From contig NZ_JBIWES010000005.1 in the NCBI RefSeq assembly GCF_044762665.1, forward strand, positions 62,001-126,000: 64,000 nucleotides of DNA. The letters run 5' to 3'. The translations under genes were made by a program, and so were the position numbers. The notes below the pieces were generated by a model. The model did no database searches, had not been told where the DNA came from, and saw nothing but the letters and a program-made list of their open reading frames with translations. Positions 43,030 to 52,133 of this stretch are shown here, piece by piece. Within the stretch, counting starts at the first letter, position 1. Each line of letters begins with the position of its first letter. Source of the stretch: Peribacillus frigoritolerans_B (GTDB taxonomy: Bacteria; Bacillota; Bacilli; Bacillales; DSM-1321).

Positions 43030-43539
43030 GTGAGTCAGATTTCGGGAAATAGATTAGAAATTAAACCGTGGGAAGATAAAGACCTTGAATTACTACTTCA
43101 ACTAAATGCCCCAGAAATGATGGAGCATCTAGGCGGACCAGAAAGTAATGAACAAATCCTGAAACGTCATCAGCGGTATCTGCAGATTGGAGATAAAGGA
43201 TGCATGTTTAGCATCAACCCGTTTCCAGAGGCAAAGGCAGCCGGTTCCGTTGGCTACTGGCAAAAAGTATGGAACGATGAATTTGTGTACGAAATCGGTT
43301 GGAGCGTCCTCCCTTCCTTTCAAGGAAAAGGAATCGCATCTCATGCCGTGATGGCACTGATAGAGAAAATCAAAGCCGAACGAAAATACAAAAACATTCA
43401 CGCATTCCCTTCGATCAGTAATCCTGCATCAAACGCAATTTGCCGCAAGCTCGGCTTCAATCTCATCTCCGAATGTGAATTCGAATACCCGCCAGGGAGC
43501 TTTATGCAATGCAATGATTGGTGCCTGGAACTTGAATGA
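43030..43539 (+). CDS. GNAT family N-acetyltransferase (RimJ/RimL-like)
   Basis: 169 residues. Acetyl-CoA loop in VLPSFQGKGIASHAV and the C-terminal NAICRKLGF, the pattern of the RimJ/RimL branch. The start is unclear: GTG at 43030 directly abuts AGGG; the same site would suit a rare ATT at 43042. The substrate is unknown. Confidence 0.75.
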   Translation: MSQISGNRLEIKPWEDKDLELLLQLNAPEMMEHLGGPESNEQILKRHQRYLQIGDKGCMFSINPFPEAKAAGSVGYWQKVWNDEFVYEIGWSVLPSFQGKGIASHAVMALIEKIKAERKYKNIHAFPSISNPASNAICRKLGFNLISECEFEYPPGSFMQCNDWCLELE

Positions 43540-43554
43540 ATACTTTAGATGGAT

Positions 43555-43640
43555 AGCGGAAGGATTATTCTCGGGTCGAATTATGTTGGGTTTAGGTGAA
43601 TTATTTCCCGGGAAAGTCGAATTATTCCCGGGGTAGGACG
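43555..43640. repeat. Short tandem repeats of the GAATTATTCCCGGG type
   Basis: CGAATTATG, GAATTATTTCCCGGG and CGAATTATTCCCGGGG recur within 80 bases. AT/GC-mixed intergenic repeat with no gene; the downstream LacI gene ends at 43699. Confidence 0.6.
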
Positions 43641-43698
43641 TCCCATCCGTCAATATTCATATAACTGGAACCGAGAAGTTATTATATCTTTATGAAGG

Positions 43699-44688
43699 TT
43701 AGGTTGATTCTCTGATTTTAAGTTTGGTAGGCAATTTAATGACGTCGCGCTTTACTTTCAAATCATCATTTAAATATTTTATCAATTCTATTACAGTGCG
43801 TTGTCCTAGTTCCATAATCGGTATATCGATTGTGGTTATGGTGGGGGTCGTGACTTGGCAAATAGATTGATTATCATAACCAACTATAGCTAGGCATTCC
43901 GGTATTTTATAGCCCAACATAGTTGCCTTTTTAATAATTCCTGCTGCTACCTGATCATTTCCAGTAAATAAGGCAGTAGGTTTTTCTTTTAATTTTATTA
44001 TTTCATCACAAATACGGAATCCATCTTCAATATTAAATCCATGTCCAAATATCCAGTCTTCATTATGTAGTAAATTATTATCCGCTAAAGCTTTTAAAAA
44101 CCCCTCTTTTCTTTGACCCTGGGCCTGACTATAAGTAGTGTCGTAGCAAAAACCTATCTTCCTATGGCCTTTTTTTATTAAATGATTAACGGCTTTGTAT
44201 GTCGCTTCGAATTCATCATAACCAATAATTGGTATGGAGGCGGAATGATGGTATTCATTACACAGTAAAATTGGGCCGTATTTCAAATAAGGCTTTATTA
44301 CATTCCATTCATTTTCTAACGCTCCTAAAATAACCCCATCTACTTCTCTATTCTTTAATTTCCCCATAACATCTAATTCATTTTTCGAATCATAAAAGGT
44401 TTGAAAAATAAGAACTTTATAATCATTTTCCAATGCTGCTAGAGATACTCCTTTAACTAATTGGGCAAAGAATGGATGATCGAATCTTGGGACTGATATT
44501 GCAATGGTTTTGGTTTTATTTGCCCTGAAATTCCGGGCAAGTGAACTTGGTGCATAATCAAGCTCTTCAATGACCTTTAAGATTTGTTCCCGTTTTTCTT
44601 TTGATACATATGGATGATTATTTAAGACTCTAGATACCGTTGTTTTAGAGACATTACACATCTTGGCTATCTCGCTAATTCTCGTCAT
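43699..44688 (-). CDS. ntdR: LacI family regulator (NtdR-like)
   Basis: 329 residues. The helix-turn-helix reads ISEIAKMCNVSKTTVSRVLN, and the ligand domain has DGVILGALENEW, IPIIGYDEFEATY and a C-terminal end IREST. It closely resembles B. subtilis NtdR, the activator of the ntdABC operon for kanosamine/3,3'-neotrehalosadiamine synthesis, throughout by memory. It is divergent from an ntdB homologue and likely controls it. The natural ligand here is unknown. Confidence 0.82.
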   Translation of the reverse strand: MTRISEIAKMCNVSKTTVSRVLNNHPYVSKEKREQILKVIEELDYAPSSLARNFRANKTKTIAISVPRFDHPFFAQLVKGVSLAALENDYKVLIFQTFYDSKNELDVMGKLKNREVDGVILGALENEWNVIKPYLKYGPILLCNEYHHSASIPIIGYDEFEATYKAVNHLIKKGHRKIGFCYDTTYSQAQGQRKEGFLKALADNNLLHNEDWIFGHGFNIEDGFRICDEIIKLKEKPTALFTGNDQVAAGIIKKATMLGYKIPECLAIVGYDNQSICQVTTPTITTIDIPIMELGQRTVIELIKYLNDDLKVKRDVIKLPTKLKIREST

Positions 44689-44713
44689 TTAATCCCATCC
44701 TTGTAATAAGTGG

Positions 44714-44744
44714 TTGACATGTTATCGATTTCAGAAGTTATTAT
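44714..44744 (+). promoter_or_regulatory. Candidate ntdB promoter
   Basis: TTGACA at 44714-44719 with an AT-rich -10 candidate (TATTAT, 19-base spacer). GTTATCGATTTC inside the spacer is a possible LacI-type half operator. Confidence 0.35.
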
Positions 44745-44823
44745 AAATCCGTTCCTAATATATTAACAAAATTTTTCTGAGTTGTATTTTTAAAAAGTTA
44801 TGGAAGCTAATGGAGGGGTTGTT

Positions 44824-45672
44824 ATGTTATTGAATAAAAAGGGCGGGTTTAAGTTACTGCCAAATGTTGAAGACCCAAAATACATTGTATTCTGTGATTT
44901 TGATGAAACCTATTATCCTCACTCCATGAGTCTCGAGAGACAGAAAGATTTATATGAACTTGAAAATTATTTAGAGGCAAAAAGCATTGATGAAGAACTT
45001 GTCTTTGGCTGGGTCACTGGGAGTAGTATCGAATCAATATTACATAAAATGGAACGAGGTGGGTTCAGGTTTTTCCCGCATTTTATTGCCAGCGACTTAG
45101 GTACCGAAATCACCTATTTCTCAGAAAATAATTTTTTGGAAAAGGACCCCGATTGGCATTCACAGATTAATATCGAAGAATTTAATAAAAGGAAAGTCGA
45201 TGAAATTTATAAGGTTCTGCATAACGGCAATATCCCATTGATTCCTCAGACTCAAATGGGAAGTTCACGCTACAAAAGAAATTATTATTATCAAATACAA
45301 CATGAATCCGTCGACAAGAAGAACTTAGCCACCATCCAAAGGGTGGCCAAAGAGTACAGGATAGGGGTGAATATCAATCGTTGCAATCCACTTGCCGGCG
45401 ATCCTGAAGATAGTTATGATATAGACTTTATCCCATTAGGTACTGGAAAAAATGAGATTGTACGTTTTATGCTAGACAAATTCGGGCTGAGTCGGGAGCA
45501 TGCCTTTGCATTCGGGGATAGCGGCAATGATCTGCTCATGTTAAAAAGTGTCAAACATGGTTACCTGGTAGGGAATGCAACTCAAGAAGCCAAGGAGGCT
45601 CATACTAAGATAGCGACAGGTACGTACTCTAAAGGAATATTAAGAACCTTGCAATCGATCATTACTATTTAA
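44824..45672 (+). CDS. ntdB: Kanosamine-6-phosphate phosphatase-like HAD enzyme (NtdB)
   Basis: About 282 residues. HAD motifs: FCDFDETYYP (nucleophile Asp), WVTGSS, and the C-terminal FGDSGNDLLML for Mg2+. The ERGGFRFFPHFIASDLGTEITYFSE and NRCNPLAGDPEDSYD segments (partial) match B. subtilis NtdB closely. Start at 44824 with GGAGGGG upstream. In B. subtilis NtdB dephosphorylates kanosamine-6-phosphate made by NtdC and NtdA; neither partner is visible here. The gene is followed within 16 bases by another ribosome site and ATG that soon stops. Confidence 0.83.
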   Translation: MLLNKKGGFKLLPNVEDPKYIVFCDFDETYYPHSMSLERQKDLYELENYLEAKSIDEELVFGWVTGSSIESILHKMERGGFRFFPHFIASDLGTEITYFSENNFLEKDPDWHSQINIEEFNKRKVDEIYKVLHNGNIPLIPQTQMGSSRYKRNYYYQIQHESVDKKNLATIQRVAKEYRIGVNINRCNPLAGDPEDSYDIDFIPLGTGKNEIVRFMLDKFGLSREHAFAFGDSGNDLLMLKSVKHGYLVGNATQEAKEAHTKIATGTYSKGILRTLQSIITI

Positions 45673-45741
45673 GGGGAAGTATAAGTAATGATGAAAAGGT
45701 AGTTGGTGGCTCTTGCACAGCTTTACGGTATGGATTTTCTT
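45673..45741 (+). other. Orphan ribosome site and ATG after ntdB
   Basis: AAGGGGAAG is followed by ATGATGAAAAGG and then TAG. This looks like the start of a lost gene, in the place where ntdC sits in B. subtilis. No homology beyond that can be shown. Confidence 0.3.
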
Positions 45742-46659
45742 TCAAGCAAACAATTCATTCCATGTTACTTTGCCTGCAAGCCTATCAGCGGGAATCTTGC
45801 TTGCTTTTTGGTATTTGAATAATGCCGTTTCGGTTTTTTCCCCGAATACTCCGTCAAGGAGACCGGGGTCAAATCCTTTCATATATAGCGCTGCTTGCAG
45901 GATCCATGTGATATTGCAGCTAGCTCCTTTTTTTATTATGACGGTTGCATTCTTCGTTTTAGGCCCCCATTTTCCATCGACATCAAGCTTTTTATTGAAT
46001 TGCTTATTCAATTCCGTTTGTAAACCTATTATAAGGGCCGTTCGAGTGTCGGGACCATAAAACCCATCATCCTCGATATTCGTTTCATATCGGCCATTTA
46101 ATGTTTCTTGAATCGAAATTATAAGATTATCTCCTTTGCTGGTATTCGGCATTGCCATTTTTTCCAATTTGGGGGTTAGTTGAGGCTTTTTTCCTGCTTG
46201 TAACTGTTTATAAGATAGCCCGCCTGTCATCTCCAGGTGGGGATAATCCTTGAATGAACTCCAATCCCCGCCCCATTTAAATCCTAAAGCCTTACCTATG
46301 GCAGACACGCGCTGCCACTTTGAATCAACTTTCCATATCGCTCTCCTGCCATCATCACTCACAATGAAGAAATCAATAGCCAGTCCATAATTATGATAGG
46401 ATTGCCCTGGCTTAGCGTTCGTCACGATAGGTTTAGCTAGATTACTATAGTTCATTCCATTGTAGCTGTAAACTCGTCCTTGACCATAAAGGTTGGCTTG
46501 TTCTTCCATAGAGCGATAACCTGCACTTATCTGTACAGTGATCCCTTCATTATATGCACGTTCCACCATTTCCAATGCTGATGCCTTCACAACAGGATTC
46601 ATCCCTTTGCCCATCTTTTTCACTGATCTCTCCAATAATGTTCGTAATGCTACTTTCAC
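45742..46659 (-). CDS. M15-family peptidoglycan hydrolase with two PG-binding domains
   Basis: 305 residues. N-terminal M15 (VanY/L-alanyl-D-glutamate peptidase-like) domain with SAGYRSMEEQANLYGQGR, the metal motif SYHNYGLAID (His and Asp) and YPHLEM (His). Two peptidoglycan-binding_1 repeats follow (about 175-240 and 245-305), each with a DGxFGPKT-like motif (DDGFYGPDT, DGKWGPKT, DGVFGEKT). No signal peptide is visible, as in phage endolysin-like and some spore-related enzymes. GTG start after AGGAGGG. Confidence 0.83.
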   Translation of the reverse strand: MKVALRTLLERSVKKMGKGMNPVVKASALEMVERAYNEGITVQISAGYRSMEEQANLYGQGRVYSYNGMNYSNLAKPIVTNAKPGQSYHNYGLAIDFFIVSDDGRRAIWKVDSKWQRVSAIGKALGFKWGGDWSSFKDYPHLEMTGGLSYKQLQAGKKPQLTPKLEKMAMPNTSKGDNLIISIQETLNGRYETNIEDDGFYGPDTRTALIIGLQTELNKQFNKKLDVDGKWGPKTKNATVIIKKGASCNITWILQAALYMKGFDPGLLDGVFGEKTETALFKYQKASKIPADRLAGKVTWNELFA

Positions 46660-46985
46660 TGTAATCCCTCCTTTTAGTTCCCATCAAACTTTATATAAGC
46701 CTTTTTAACGGAAAAGTAGCAGAGTTGGAAAAGTTTGTTCTCATTTATTAGAGAATAGAAGGAAAATGTTATTTATTTAACAAACGTTCTAGTTGATTTC
46801 AGAAATCCGCTCCCTTTCCGCCGACTGTCTGCCAAATGTCTGCCAAGTATTGATAACTGAGGTGAAAAAGCTTGTTGTTCCTTCACATAGAAAGGGAATT
46901 TCTCCAAAAAAATAAGACTGCTTCCGTTCGCCCGTTTGCGAATGAAAGCAGTCTTATAATGTATTATTTTATTACTCTCTTTAAC
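46660..46985. other. Intergenic stretch with a terminator
   Basis: A hairpin at 46911-46957 (ATAAGACTGCTTTC / AAGCAGTCTTAT with a T-run on the minus strand) terminates the scoAB operon. The remaining part holds the M15 gene's promoter side and a short direct repeat TGTCTGCCAA; no gene is seen. Confidence 0.6.
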
Positions 46986-47633
46986 TTACGCTTTAATTTC
47001 AATAGATGGGCTTATTGTAAAGTCAGCCTCTGTTTTACTTTTCACTTCATCAAGTGTTACGCCATTTTGCAATTCAATCAATTCCATGCCAGCTTCCGTA
47101 AACTGAAAAACAGCCAGTTCGGTAATCAGGCAATGGACGACTTTTTCTCCCGTCAATGGCAATGTACAGCTTTTTTTCACTTTGGATTCCCCATGCTTGT
47201 TCACATGGTCCATGATGACAACAATTCGTTTTGCACCTTGGACGAGGTCCATCGCTCCTCCCATCCCTTTTACCATCTTTCCCGGAATCATCCAGTTTGC
47301 CAAGTCCCCATTCTCGGAAACTTCCATCCCGCCTAAAATGGCTAGATCGATGTGGCCGCCGCGAATCATCGCGAATGATTCAGCGCTATCAAAAAATGAT
47401 GCTCCCGCTTTTGCCGTTACCGTTTCTTTTCCTGCATTGATCAAATCCGGATCGACTTCATCTTTTTGGGGATAAGGCCCGATTCCCAGTAAGCCATTTT
47501 CCGATTGAAGCATGACATTAAAGTCATTTGGAATCATGTTGGCAATCAAGGTCGGCATTCCAATCCCTAAATTCACACACATCCCATCTTTGATTTCTTT
47601 AACGGCCCGTTCTAAAATTAGTTGTCTAGTCAT
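46986..47633 (-). CDS. scoB: Succinyl-CoA:3-ketoacid CoA-transferase subunit B
   Basis: 215 residues; catalytic Glu in QSENGLLGIGP, then GASFFDSAESFAMIRGGH and MGGAMDLVQ. With ScoA it transfers CoA from succinyl-CoA to acetoacetate. AAGGAGGAG precedes the ATG; 17 bases after scoA. The pair is distinct from YodR/YodS at 35463-36808. Confidence 0.88.
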   Translation of the reverse strand: MTRQLILERAVKEIKDGMCVNLGIGMPTLIANMIPNDFNVMLQSENGLLGIGPYPQKDEVDPDLINAGKETVTAKAGASFFDSAESFAMIRGGHIDLAILGGMEVSENGDLANWMIPGKMVKGMGGAMDLVQGAKRIVVIMDHVNKHGESKVKKSCTLPLTGEKVVHCLITELAVFQFTEAGMELIELQNGVTLDEVKSKTEADFTISPSIEIKA

Positions 47634-47650
47634 TCGAATACTCCTCCTTT

Positions 47651-48346
47651 TTATGCGTTAGCAGTTGTAAGTCTTTCAATTCGTTTTTCATAGTCATTCC
47701 CTACAAGCACTTTTTGTACATAAACCCCTGAAGTATGAATTTCATCTGGATCGAGCTCCCCTGTGCCCACAAGCTCCTCCACTTCGACAAGCGTGACTTT
47801 CCCTGCTGTGGCAACGACAGGGTTAAAATTCCTTGCCGTTTTCCGATATACAAGATTACCGAAATGATCTGCTTTCCAGGCTTTTACAAAGGCAAAATCT
47901 CCGACTATTCCTTTTTCCATAATGTATGTGCGGCCATCAAACTCTTTATGTTCTTTACCTTTTGCGACTTCCGTCCCTACTCCTGTAGCTGTATAAAAGG
48001 CAGGAATTCCCGCTCCGCCCGCTCTTAAACGCTCGGCCAGCGTTCCTTGGGGAACTAGCTCGACCTCAAGCTCGCCACTTAAAAATTGCTGTTCAAATAA
48101 CTTATTTTCCCCAACATAAGAAGCGATCATTTTCTTGATTTGTTTATTTTCAAGCAATAGACCTAGACCCCAGTCATCGACACCGCAATTGTTGCTGACA
48201 ATCGTCAAATCCTTTACACCTTTGTTACGCAATGCAATGATAAGTTTTTCTGGTATTCCGCTTAATCCGAACCCGCCTACGATAATGGTTGCTCCATCCT
48301 CGATTTGTTGAATAGCGCTATCAAAAGATGTTAATAATTTACTCAT
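47651..48346 (-). CDS. scoA: Succinyl-CoA:3-ketoacid CoA-transferase subunit A
   Basis: 231 residues, with IIVGGFGLSGIPEKLI, VSNNCGVDDWGLG and PQGTLAERLRAGGAGIPAFYT. Forms the ketone-body transferase with ScoB. The order permease-scoA-scoB and a nearby 3-hydroxybutyrate dehydrogenase match the B. subtilis yxjC-scoA-scoB-yxjF locus. Confidence 0.88.
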   Translation of the reverse strand: MSKLLTSFDSAIQQIEDGATIIVGGFGLSGIPEKLIIALRNKGVKDLTIVSNNCGVDDWGLGLLLENKQIKKMIASYVGENKLFEQQFLSGELEVELVPQGTLAERLRAGGAGIPAFYTATGVGTEVAKGKEHKEFDGRTYIMEKGIVGDFAFVKAWKADHFGNLVYRKTARNFNPVVATAGKVTLVEVEELVGTGELDPDEIHTSGVYVQKVLVGNDYEKRIERLTTANA

Positions 48347-48378
48347 TTTCCATCATCTCCATTCTTAATACTATTCTA

Positions 48379-49764
48379 TTAAATAAACAGTGATGTTGCA
48401 AAAGCTATGATGAACACGGTCACTGTTTTTAAAATCGTAATCGCAAAAATATCCTTGTAAGATTGACGATGTGTCAGTCCAGTAATGGCAAGCAAGGTAA
48501 TGACGGCACCATTATGCGGCAGCGTATCCATTCCGCCAGATGCCATGGATGCTATTCGATGAAGCATTTCCGGGGTGATTCCGACACTTTGGGCCACCTG
48601 CAAATAGTGACTTCCCATCACTTCTAGCGCAATCGAAAGTCCACCAGATGCAGATCCGGTAATCCCTGCCAGCACATTGACGGCAATAGCTTCGGATACG
48701 AGCGGATTACCGCTTGCATTGAACACCCAGTTTTGAATGACCGAGAATCCAGGAAGCGTTTTCACCACATTCCCAAAACCGACTTCAGATGCAGTATTGA
48801 ATATGGCAAGCAATGATCCCATTGCCGCAGCTGTTAATCCACTTGCCAATTTGACCTTGATGCGTCCAACATTCAGAAGCATCGCTGCAATAATACCGAT
48901 TGTCAATGCAACAATCAAAGACCAGGATGAAGTGACTGTGCTTACATCGGCAATGTTGAAAGTTTCCTTCAACATCGAAGCATCATACCAGTGCTTAACG
49001 GAAATGCCACTGCGGCTGAAAGCAAAATTAAACGCTACGACAAGGATGAGCGGTACGATGGACAGCCAAAAGTTAGGCAGGTTTTGCTGTTCTGCACTTT
49101 CCGGTTCATTAATATGTCCTTCTCCGTAGCCTTCACCATTTGCCACCGCTTGTTTACGACGACGCTCTAACCAGATCATTCCTCCAGTGAATACCATGAT
49201 CGCGCCAATAATCCCCATGATTGGAGCTGCATAAGTATCTGTTCCAAAATAATTGGTTGGAATGATATTTTGAATCTGGGGTGTTCCAGGAAGGGCATCC
49301 ATCGTATAAGTGAAAGCGCCCAATGCTATCGTTCCTGGCAATAATCTTTTTGGAATGTCTGCTTCTTGAAAAATTGCCGCTGCAAATGGATAAACGGCGA
49401 ATGCCACTACAAACAATGAAACCCCGCCGTATGTCAGCGCCGAGCACGCCAGCACTACAGCAAGAATAGCCTGCTTTGAACCTAATGATTTTACGATGGT
49501 CTTGGCAATGGATGCTGCTGCACCGCTCATCTCCATGACTTTTCCAAATACGGCCCCTAATAAAAATATCGGAAAAAACGCTTTTATATAGTTAGCCGCA
49601 AACGTCATATATGTCTCTGTATAACTCGGCAGCAAATGCCCACCGGATAAAATGACCGCCAATAAAGTAACAATCGGCGCTATGATAATGACCGGATAGC
49701 CCCGGTAGGCTAAAAAGATTAAAAGTCCCAGCGCCACCACAATGGCCAAAATTTGAATCACCAA
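48379..49764 (-). CDS. GntP-family permease, probable 3-hydroxybutyrate/acetoacetate importer
   Basis: 461 residues and about 12-14 spans of the GntP family; LPGTPQIQNIIPTNYF, GGLSIALEVMG and MDTLPHNGAVITLL are conserved pieces. First gene of the gntP-scoA-scoB operon, comparable to B. subtilis YxjC. The start is TTG 49764 or GTG 49761 after GGGGGAATTG. A sigma-54 promoter lies about 265 bases upstream with a cre site in the leader. Confidence 0.83.
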   Translation of the reverse strand: MVIQILAIVVALGLLIFLAYRGYPVIIIAPIVTLLAVILSGGHLLPSYTETYMTFAANYIKAFFPIFLLGAVFGKVMEMSGAAASIAKTIVKSLGSKQAILAVVLACSALTYGGVSLFVVAFAVYPFAAAIFQEADIPKRLLPGTIALGAFTYTMDALPGTPQIQNIIPTNYFGTDTYAAPIMGIIGAIMVFTGGMIWLERRRKQAVANGEGYGEGHINEPESAEQQNLPNFWLSIVPLILVVAFNFAFSRSGISVKHWYDASMLKETFNIADVSTVTSSWSLIVALTIGIIAAMLLNVGRIKVKLASGLTAAAMGSLLAIFNTASEVGFGNVVKTLPGFSVIQNWVFNASGNPLVSEAIAVNVLAGITGSASGGLSIALEVMGSHYLQVAQSVGITPEMLHRIASMASGGMDTLPHNGAVITLLAITGLTHRQSYKDIFAITILKTVTVFIIAFATSLFI

Positions 49765-49926
49765 TTCAATTCCCCCTTTTCTCCCCTTGCCCCAAAATAA
49801 TTCGGAAGCCCTTAAATAGAACTATTAATCTCCTAAATTCCACATTTTTAATTTTTCCGCTTTTACCATCCAAGCCTGCCTTCCCCAAGTCAAGCTGAAT
49901 GATTTCCCTAAGTGATTCCCAAATAT

Positions 49927-49940
49927 TGAGAACGCTTTCA
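49927..49940 (-). promoter_or_regulatory. cre (CcpA) site in the permease leader
   Basis: TGAGAACGCTTTCA fits TGWAANCGNTNWCA at 13 of 14 positions. It lies about 90 bases after the sigma-54 start point, so CcpA would act as a road-block. Confidence 0.6.
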
Positions 49941-50026
49941 AAAATCTGTTGATTATGAAATCCCTTTTCATTTTACGTGGAAACACAATATAAAATGACA
50001 GATAGACCATTCACTAAAGTAATTAT

Positions 50027-50041
50027 GCAATTATTGTGCCA
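50027..50041 (-). promoter_or_regulatory. Sigma-54 promoter of the GntP permease operon
   Basis: Read leftward: TGGCACAATAATTGC, an exact match to TGGCACN5TTGC. The expected start is near 50015. Confidence 0.82.
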
Positions 50042-50155
50042 ACTTAAATACAAGGGAAAATCTCATCTTTTAAAGCTTTTTCAAACATTTTCTTTCCCTA
50101 ACATCCCTTAAAACTGTCAAGGTTTCAGTACACACAAGTATAAACCCAAAAAAAG

Positions 50156-50173
50156 TGTAAGCCTTTTCTTACA
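50156..50173. promoter_or_regulatory. Candidate activator binding site
   Basis: TGTAAG-N6-CTTACA, a perfect inverted repeat about 115 bases upstream of the permease sigma-54 promoter. Confidence 0.45.
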
Positions 50174-50327
50174 ATATTTACATTCGCTCTCGTTTTATGT
50201 ACGGATTTCCTAACACACTAAAATATTTGCTAGTAAAAGCTTATGGGGGTGGGGTATTTAAATGAAACATTGCGTTCACTTCAGGCAAATTCCTGAAAGC
50301 ACTTTGAACGTTTTTAAAATAAAAAAA

Positions 50328-50371
50328 CTGCAGGCAAACTCGATTTTCTTCGAATTTTCCTACAGTCTGGA
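50328..50371 (-). terminator. Hairpin repeat downstream of the activator gene
   Basis: CTGCAGGCAAACTCGA pairs with TCGAATTTTCCTACAG at 13 of 16 positions. The left arm repeats at 14999. It lies just past the stop of the activator gene and may terminate it, although the T-run is weak. Confidence 0.45.
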
Positions 50372-50398
50372 CCCTTTGGCAAAGGGTACTTTCTACAA

Positions 50399-52069
50399 TC
50401 ATAAACCATATTTATTCATTTTTTCGTACAGTGTTGTTCGACTCACTCCGAGTCTCTTTGCCGTTTCTGATTTATTACCAGAAGTCATTTCCAAACAGGA
50501 AACGATTGCAGCCCGTTCGGTTTCATCCATTACTTCAGCTAAAGTGCGGATCGAGACTGCTTCTTTATGACCCGTTATTTCTTTAGGGAGATGCTTGGAA
50601 CGTATCATTTCCCCTTCTTCAACTATATTCATTGCGCGTTCAATGATATTCTCCAACTCGCGAATATTACCCGGCCATTTATAATGACGCAGCAGCCGTA
50701 AGGCTTGATCGCTCATCCCCGTTACGCGTTTCTTCATAAGGTTCTGGTACTTTTCAACAAAATGATTTACCAGTATTTCAATGTCCTCCGGTCGCTCCCT
50801 TAACGAAGGAACTTGGATTTGCAAAACTTTCAATCGGTAATACATATCAAGCCGGAATTCCCCTTTCGAGACCATTTCCTCCAGATTACGGTTCGTTGCA
50901 GCGATTACCCGTACATCAATCGGAATACTTCCCGTAGAACCGACCCTCTCAATCTCTTTTTCTTGTAAAACACGGAGCAGCTTCACCTGCATATGCAGTG
51001 GCAACTCGCCGATTTCATCCAGAAAAATCGTCCCGCCTTCAGCCGCTTCGAACTTGCCAGCTTTTCCGCCTTTTTTTGCACCAGTGAAAGAACCCTCTTC
51101 ATAGCCAAATAGTTCTGACTCCAGCAGCTCCGCCGGGATGGCGGCACAGTTCACTTTGACAAACACACCCATGGCCCGTCTGCTGTCATTATGAATGGAA
51201 TGGGCAAACAGCTCCTTACCTGTTCCGCTTTCGCCCAAAATCAATACATTCGAGTCGCTTTTAGCAGCAATTTGGGCTTGACCTTTCACTTCCATGAAAG
51301 CGGGACTTCTTCCCATCAAATGATCAAACGTATATGAGGCCTTATTTCTCTCGCGAAAATCGCCTTTGTACTTTTTCAGCTCTACTTCAAGTGAATTTAT
51401 CCGCTTGGAAAGAGCCGTAAATTGCCCGACATTCTTAAAAAGAATCTTCCCGACCGCCCCTATTAACTTACCTTGTTTCCTTATCGGGGAGCGGGTCGCA
51501 ATTATATAATTATCTTTAATTTTTTGTAATTCAGCGACCTCTTGCTTGCCAGTTTTGGCGACCACATGCATACGGGTGTTTTCAATGACCTCCGTTACAT
51601 GTTTCCCTATGGAGCTTTCCTGATCGACCCCAAGAAAATCCGCATAAGCGTGGCTCAGCATTTGGACATACCCTTCCGTATCGACCATCACCAAGCCGTC
51701 ATAGGCAAACTCGATAATATCCTTAAACAGAAGTTCTTCATGATTATCGATATTAAGAAAATCACTTTTATTATTTGTAAATAATAGGAGGTAAATCTGA
51801 TACTCCGCATCACCCATTTGAATGATGGCTTTTCTGACGATCCCATTATTATCATTCAAACGGATCGGAGTATTTACAGCTGGTACAAGGTTTTTTTCTA
51901 AAATCAAATTTATTTGCCGATCAAATTGATTCTCAGCAAAAGCCTCGGATAATACGCGATTGCATAGAACGATTTCTTTTTCGTTTTTCGTTACCAAAAC
52001 ACCAAAAGGCAATTCTTCCAATATCGCTTTCACTAATTCCAATTGAATAGTTTCATTATCGCTGGCCAT
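50399..52069 (-). CDS. Sigma-54-dependent activator of the ketone-body cluster
   Basis: About 556 residues: N-terminal PAS-like parts (including IIEFAYDGLVMVDTEGYVQM near residue 110), a AAA+ domain with Walker A GESGTGKE, loop GSFTGA (a variant of GAFTGA) and Walker B GTIFLDEIGE, and a Fis-type C-terminus (KSETAKRLGVSRTTLYEKM). Start at 52069 with TTAAGGAG upstream; an ATG at 52147 lacks one and lies inside the thiolase gene. It is the last gene of the operon starting at 54253, whose promoter is sigma-54 type, so it probably activates its own operon and the permease-scoAB operon. Confidence 0.85.
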   Translation of the reverse strand: MASDNETIQLELVKAILEELPFGVLVTKNEKEIVLCNRVLSEAFAENQFDRQINLILEKNLVPAVNTPIRLNDNNGIVRKAIIQMGDAEYQIYLLLFTNNKSDFLNIDNHEELLFKDIIEFAYDGLVMVDTEGYVQMLSHAYADFLGVDQESSIGKHVTEVIENTRMHVVAKTGKQEVAELQKIKDNYIIATRSPIRKQGKLIGAVGKILFKNVGQFTALSKRINSLEVELKKYKGDFRERNKASYTFDHLMGRSPAFMEVKGQAQIAAKSDSNVLILGESGTGKELFAHSIHNDSRRAMGVFVKVNCAAIPAELLESELFGYEEGSFTGAKKGGKAGKFEAAEGGTIFLDEIGELPLHMQVKLLRVLQEKEIERVGSTGSIPIDVRVIAATNRNLEEMVSKGEFRLDMYYRLKVLQIQVPSLRERPEDIEILVNHFVEKYQNLMKKRVTGMSDQALRLLRHYKWPGNIRELENIIERAMNIVEEGEMIRSKHLPKEITGHKEAVSIRTLAEVMDETERAAIVSCLEMTSGNKSETAKRLGVSRTTLYEKMNKYGL

Positions 52070-52133
52070 TCCTATTCTCCTTAACCCGTCTGAAGTTTCC
52101 TCCATTATATCATAGGAAAATGGGGCCAAGTCA

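Larger units (their letters stand above)
49765..50326 (-). other. Regulatory region of the permease-scoAB operon
   Basis: Contains, in transcription order, a TGTAAG-N6-CTTACA inverted repeat (50156-50173) as activator-site candidate, the sigma-54 promoter (50027-50041) and a cre site (49927-49940). No protein-coding gene is supported. Confidence 0.6.

Noticed and set aside
45742..46659. Prophage remnant around the M15 peptidoglycan hydrolase
   Set aside because: The enzyme is endolysin-like, but no holin, structural or integrase gene is nearby.
49825..50010. A 61-codon leftward frame in the permease leader
   Set aside because: It would start within about 5 bases of the predicted sigma-54 transcript start, has no ribosome site, and overlaps the cre site.
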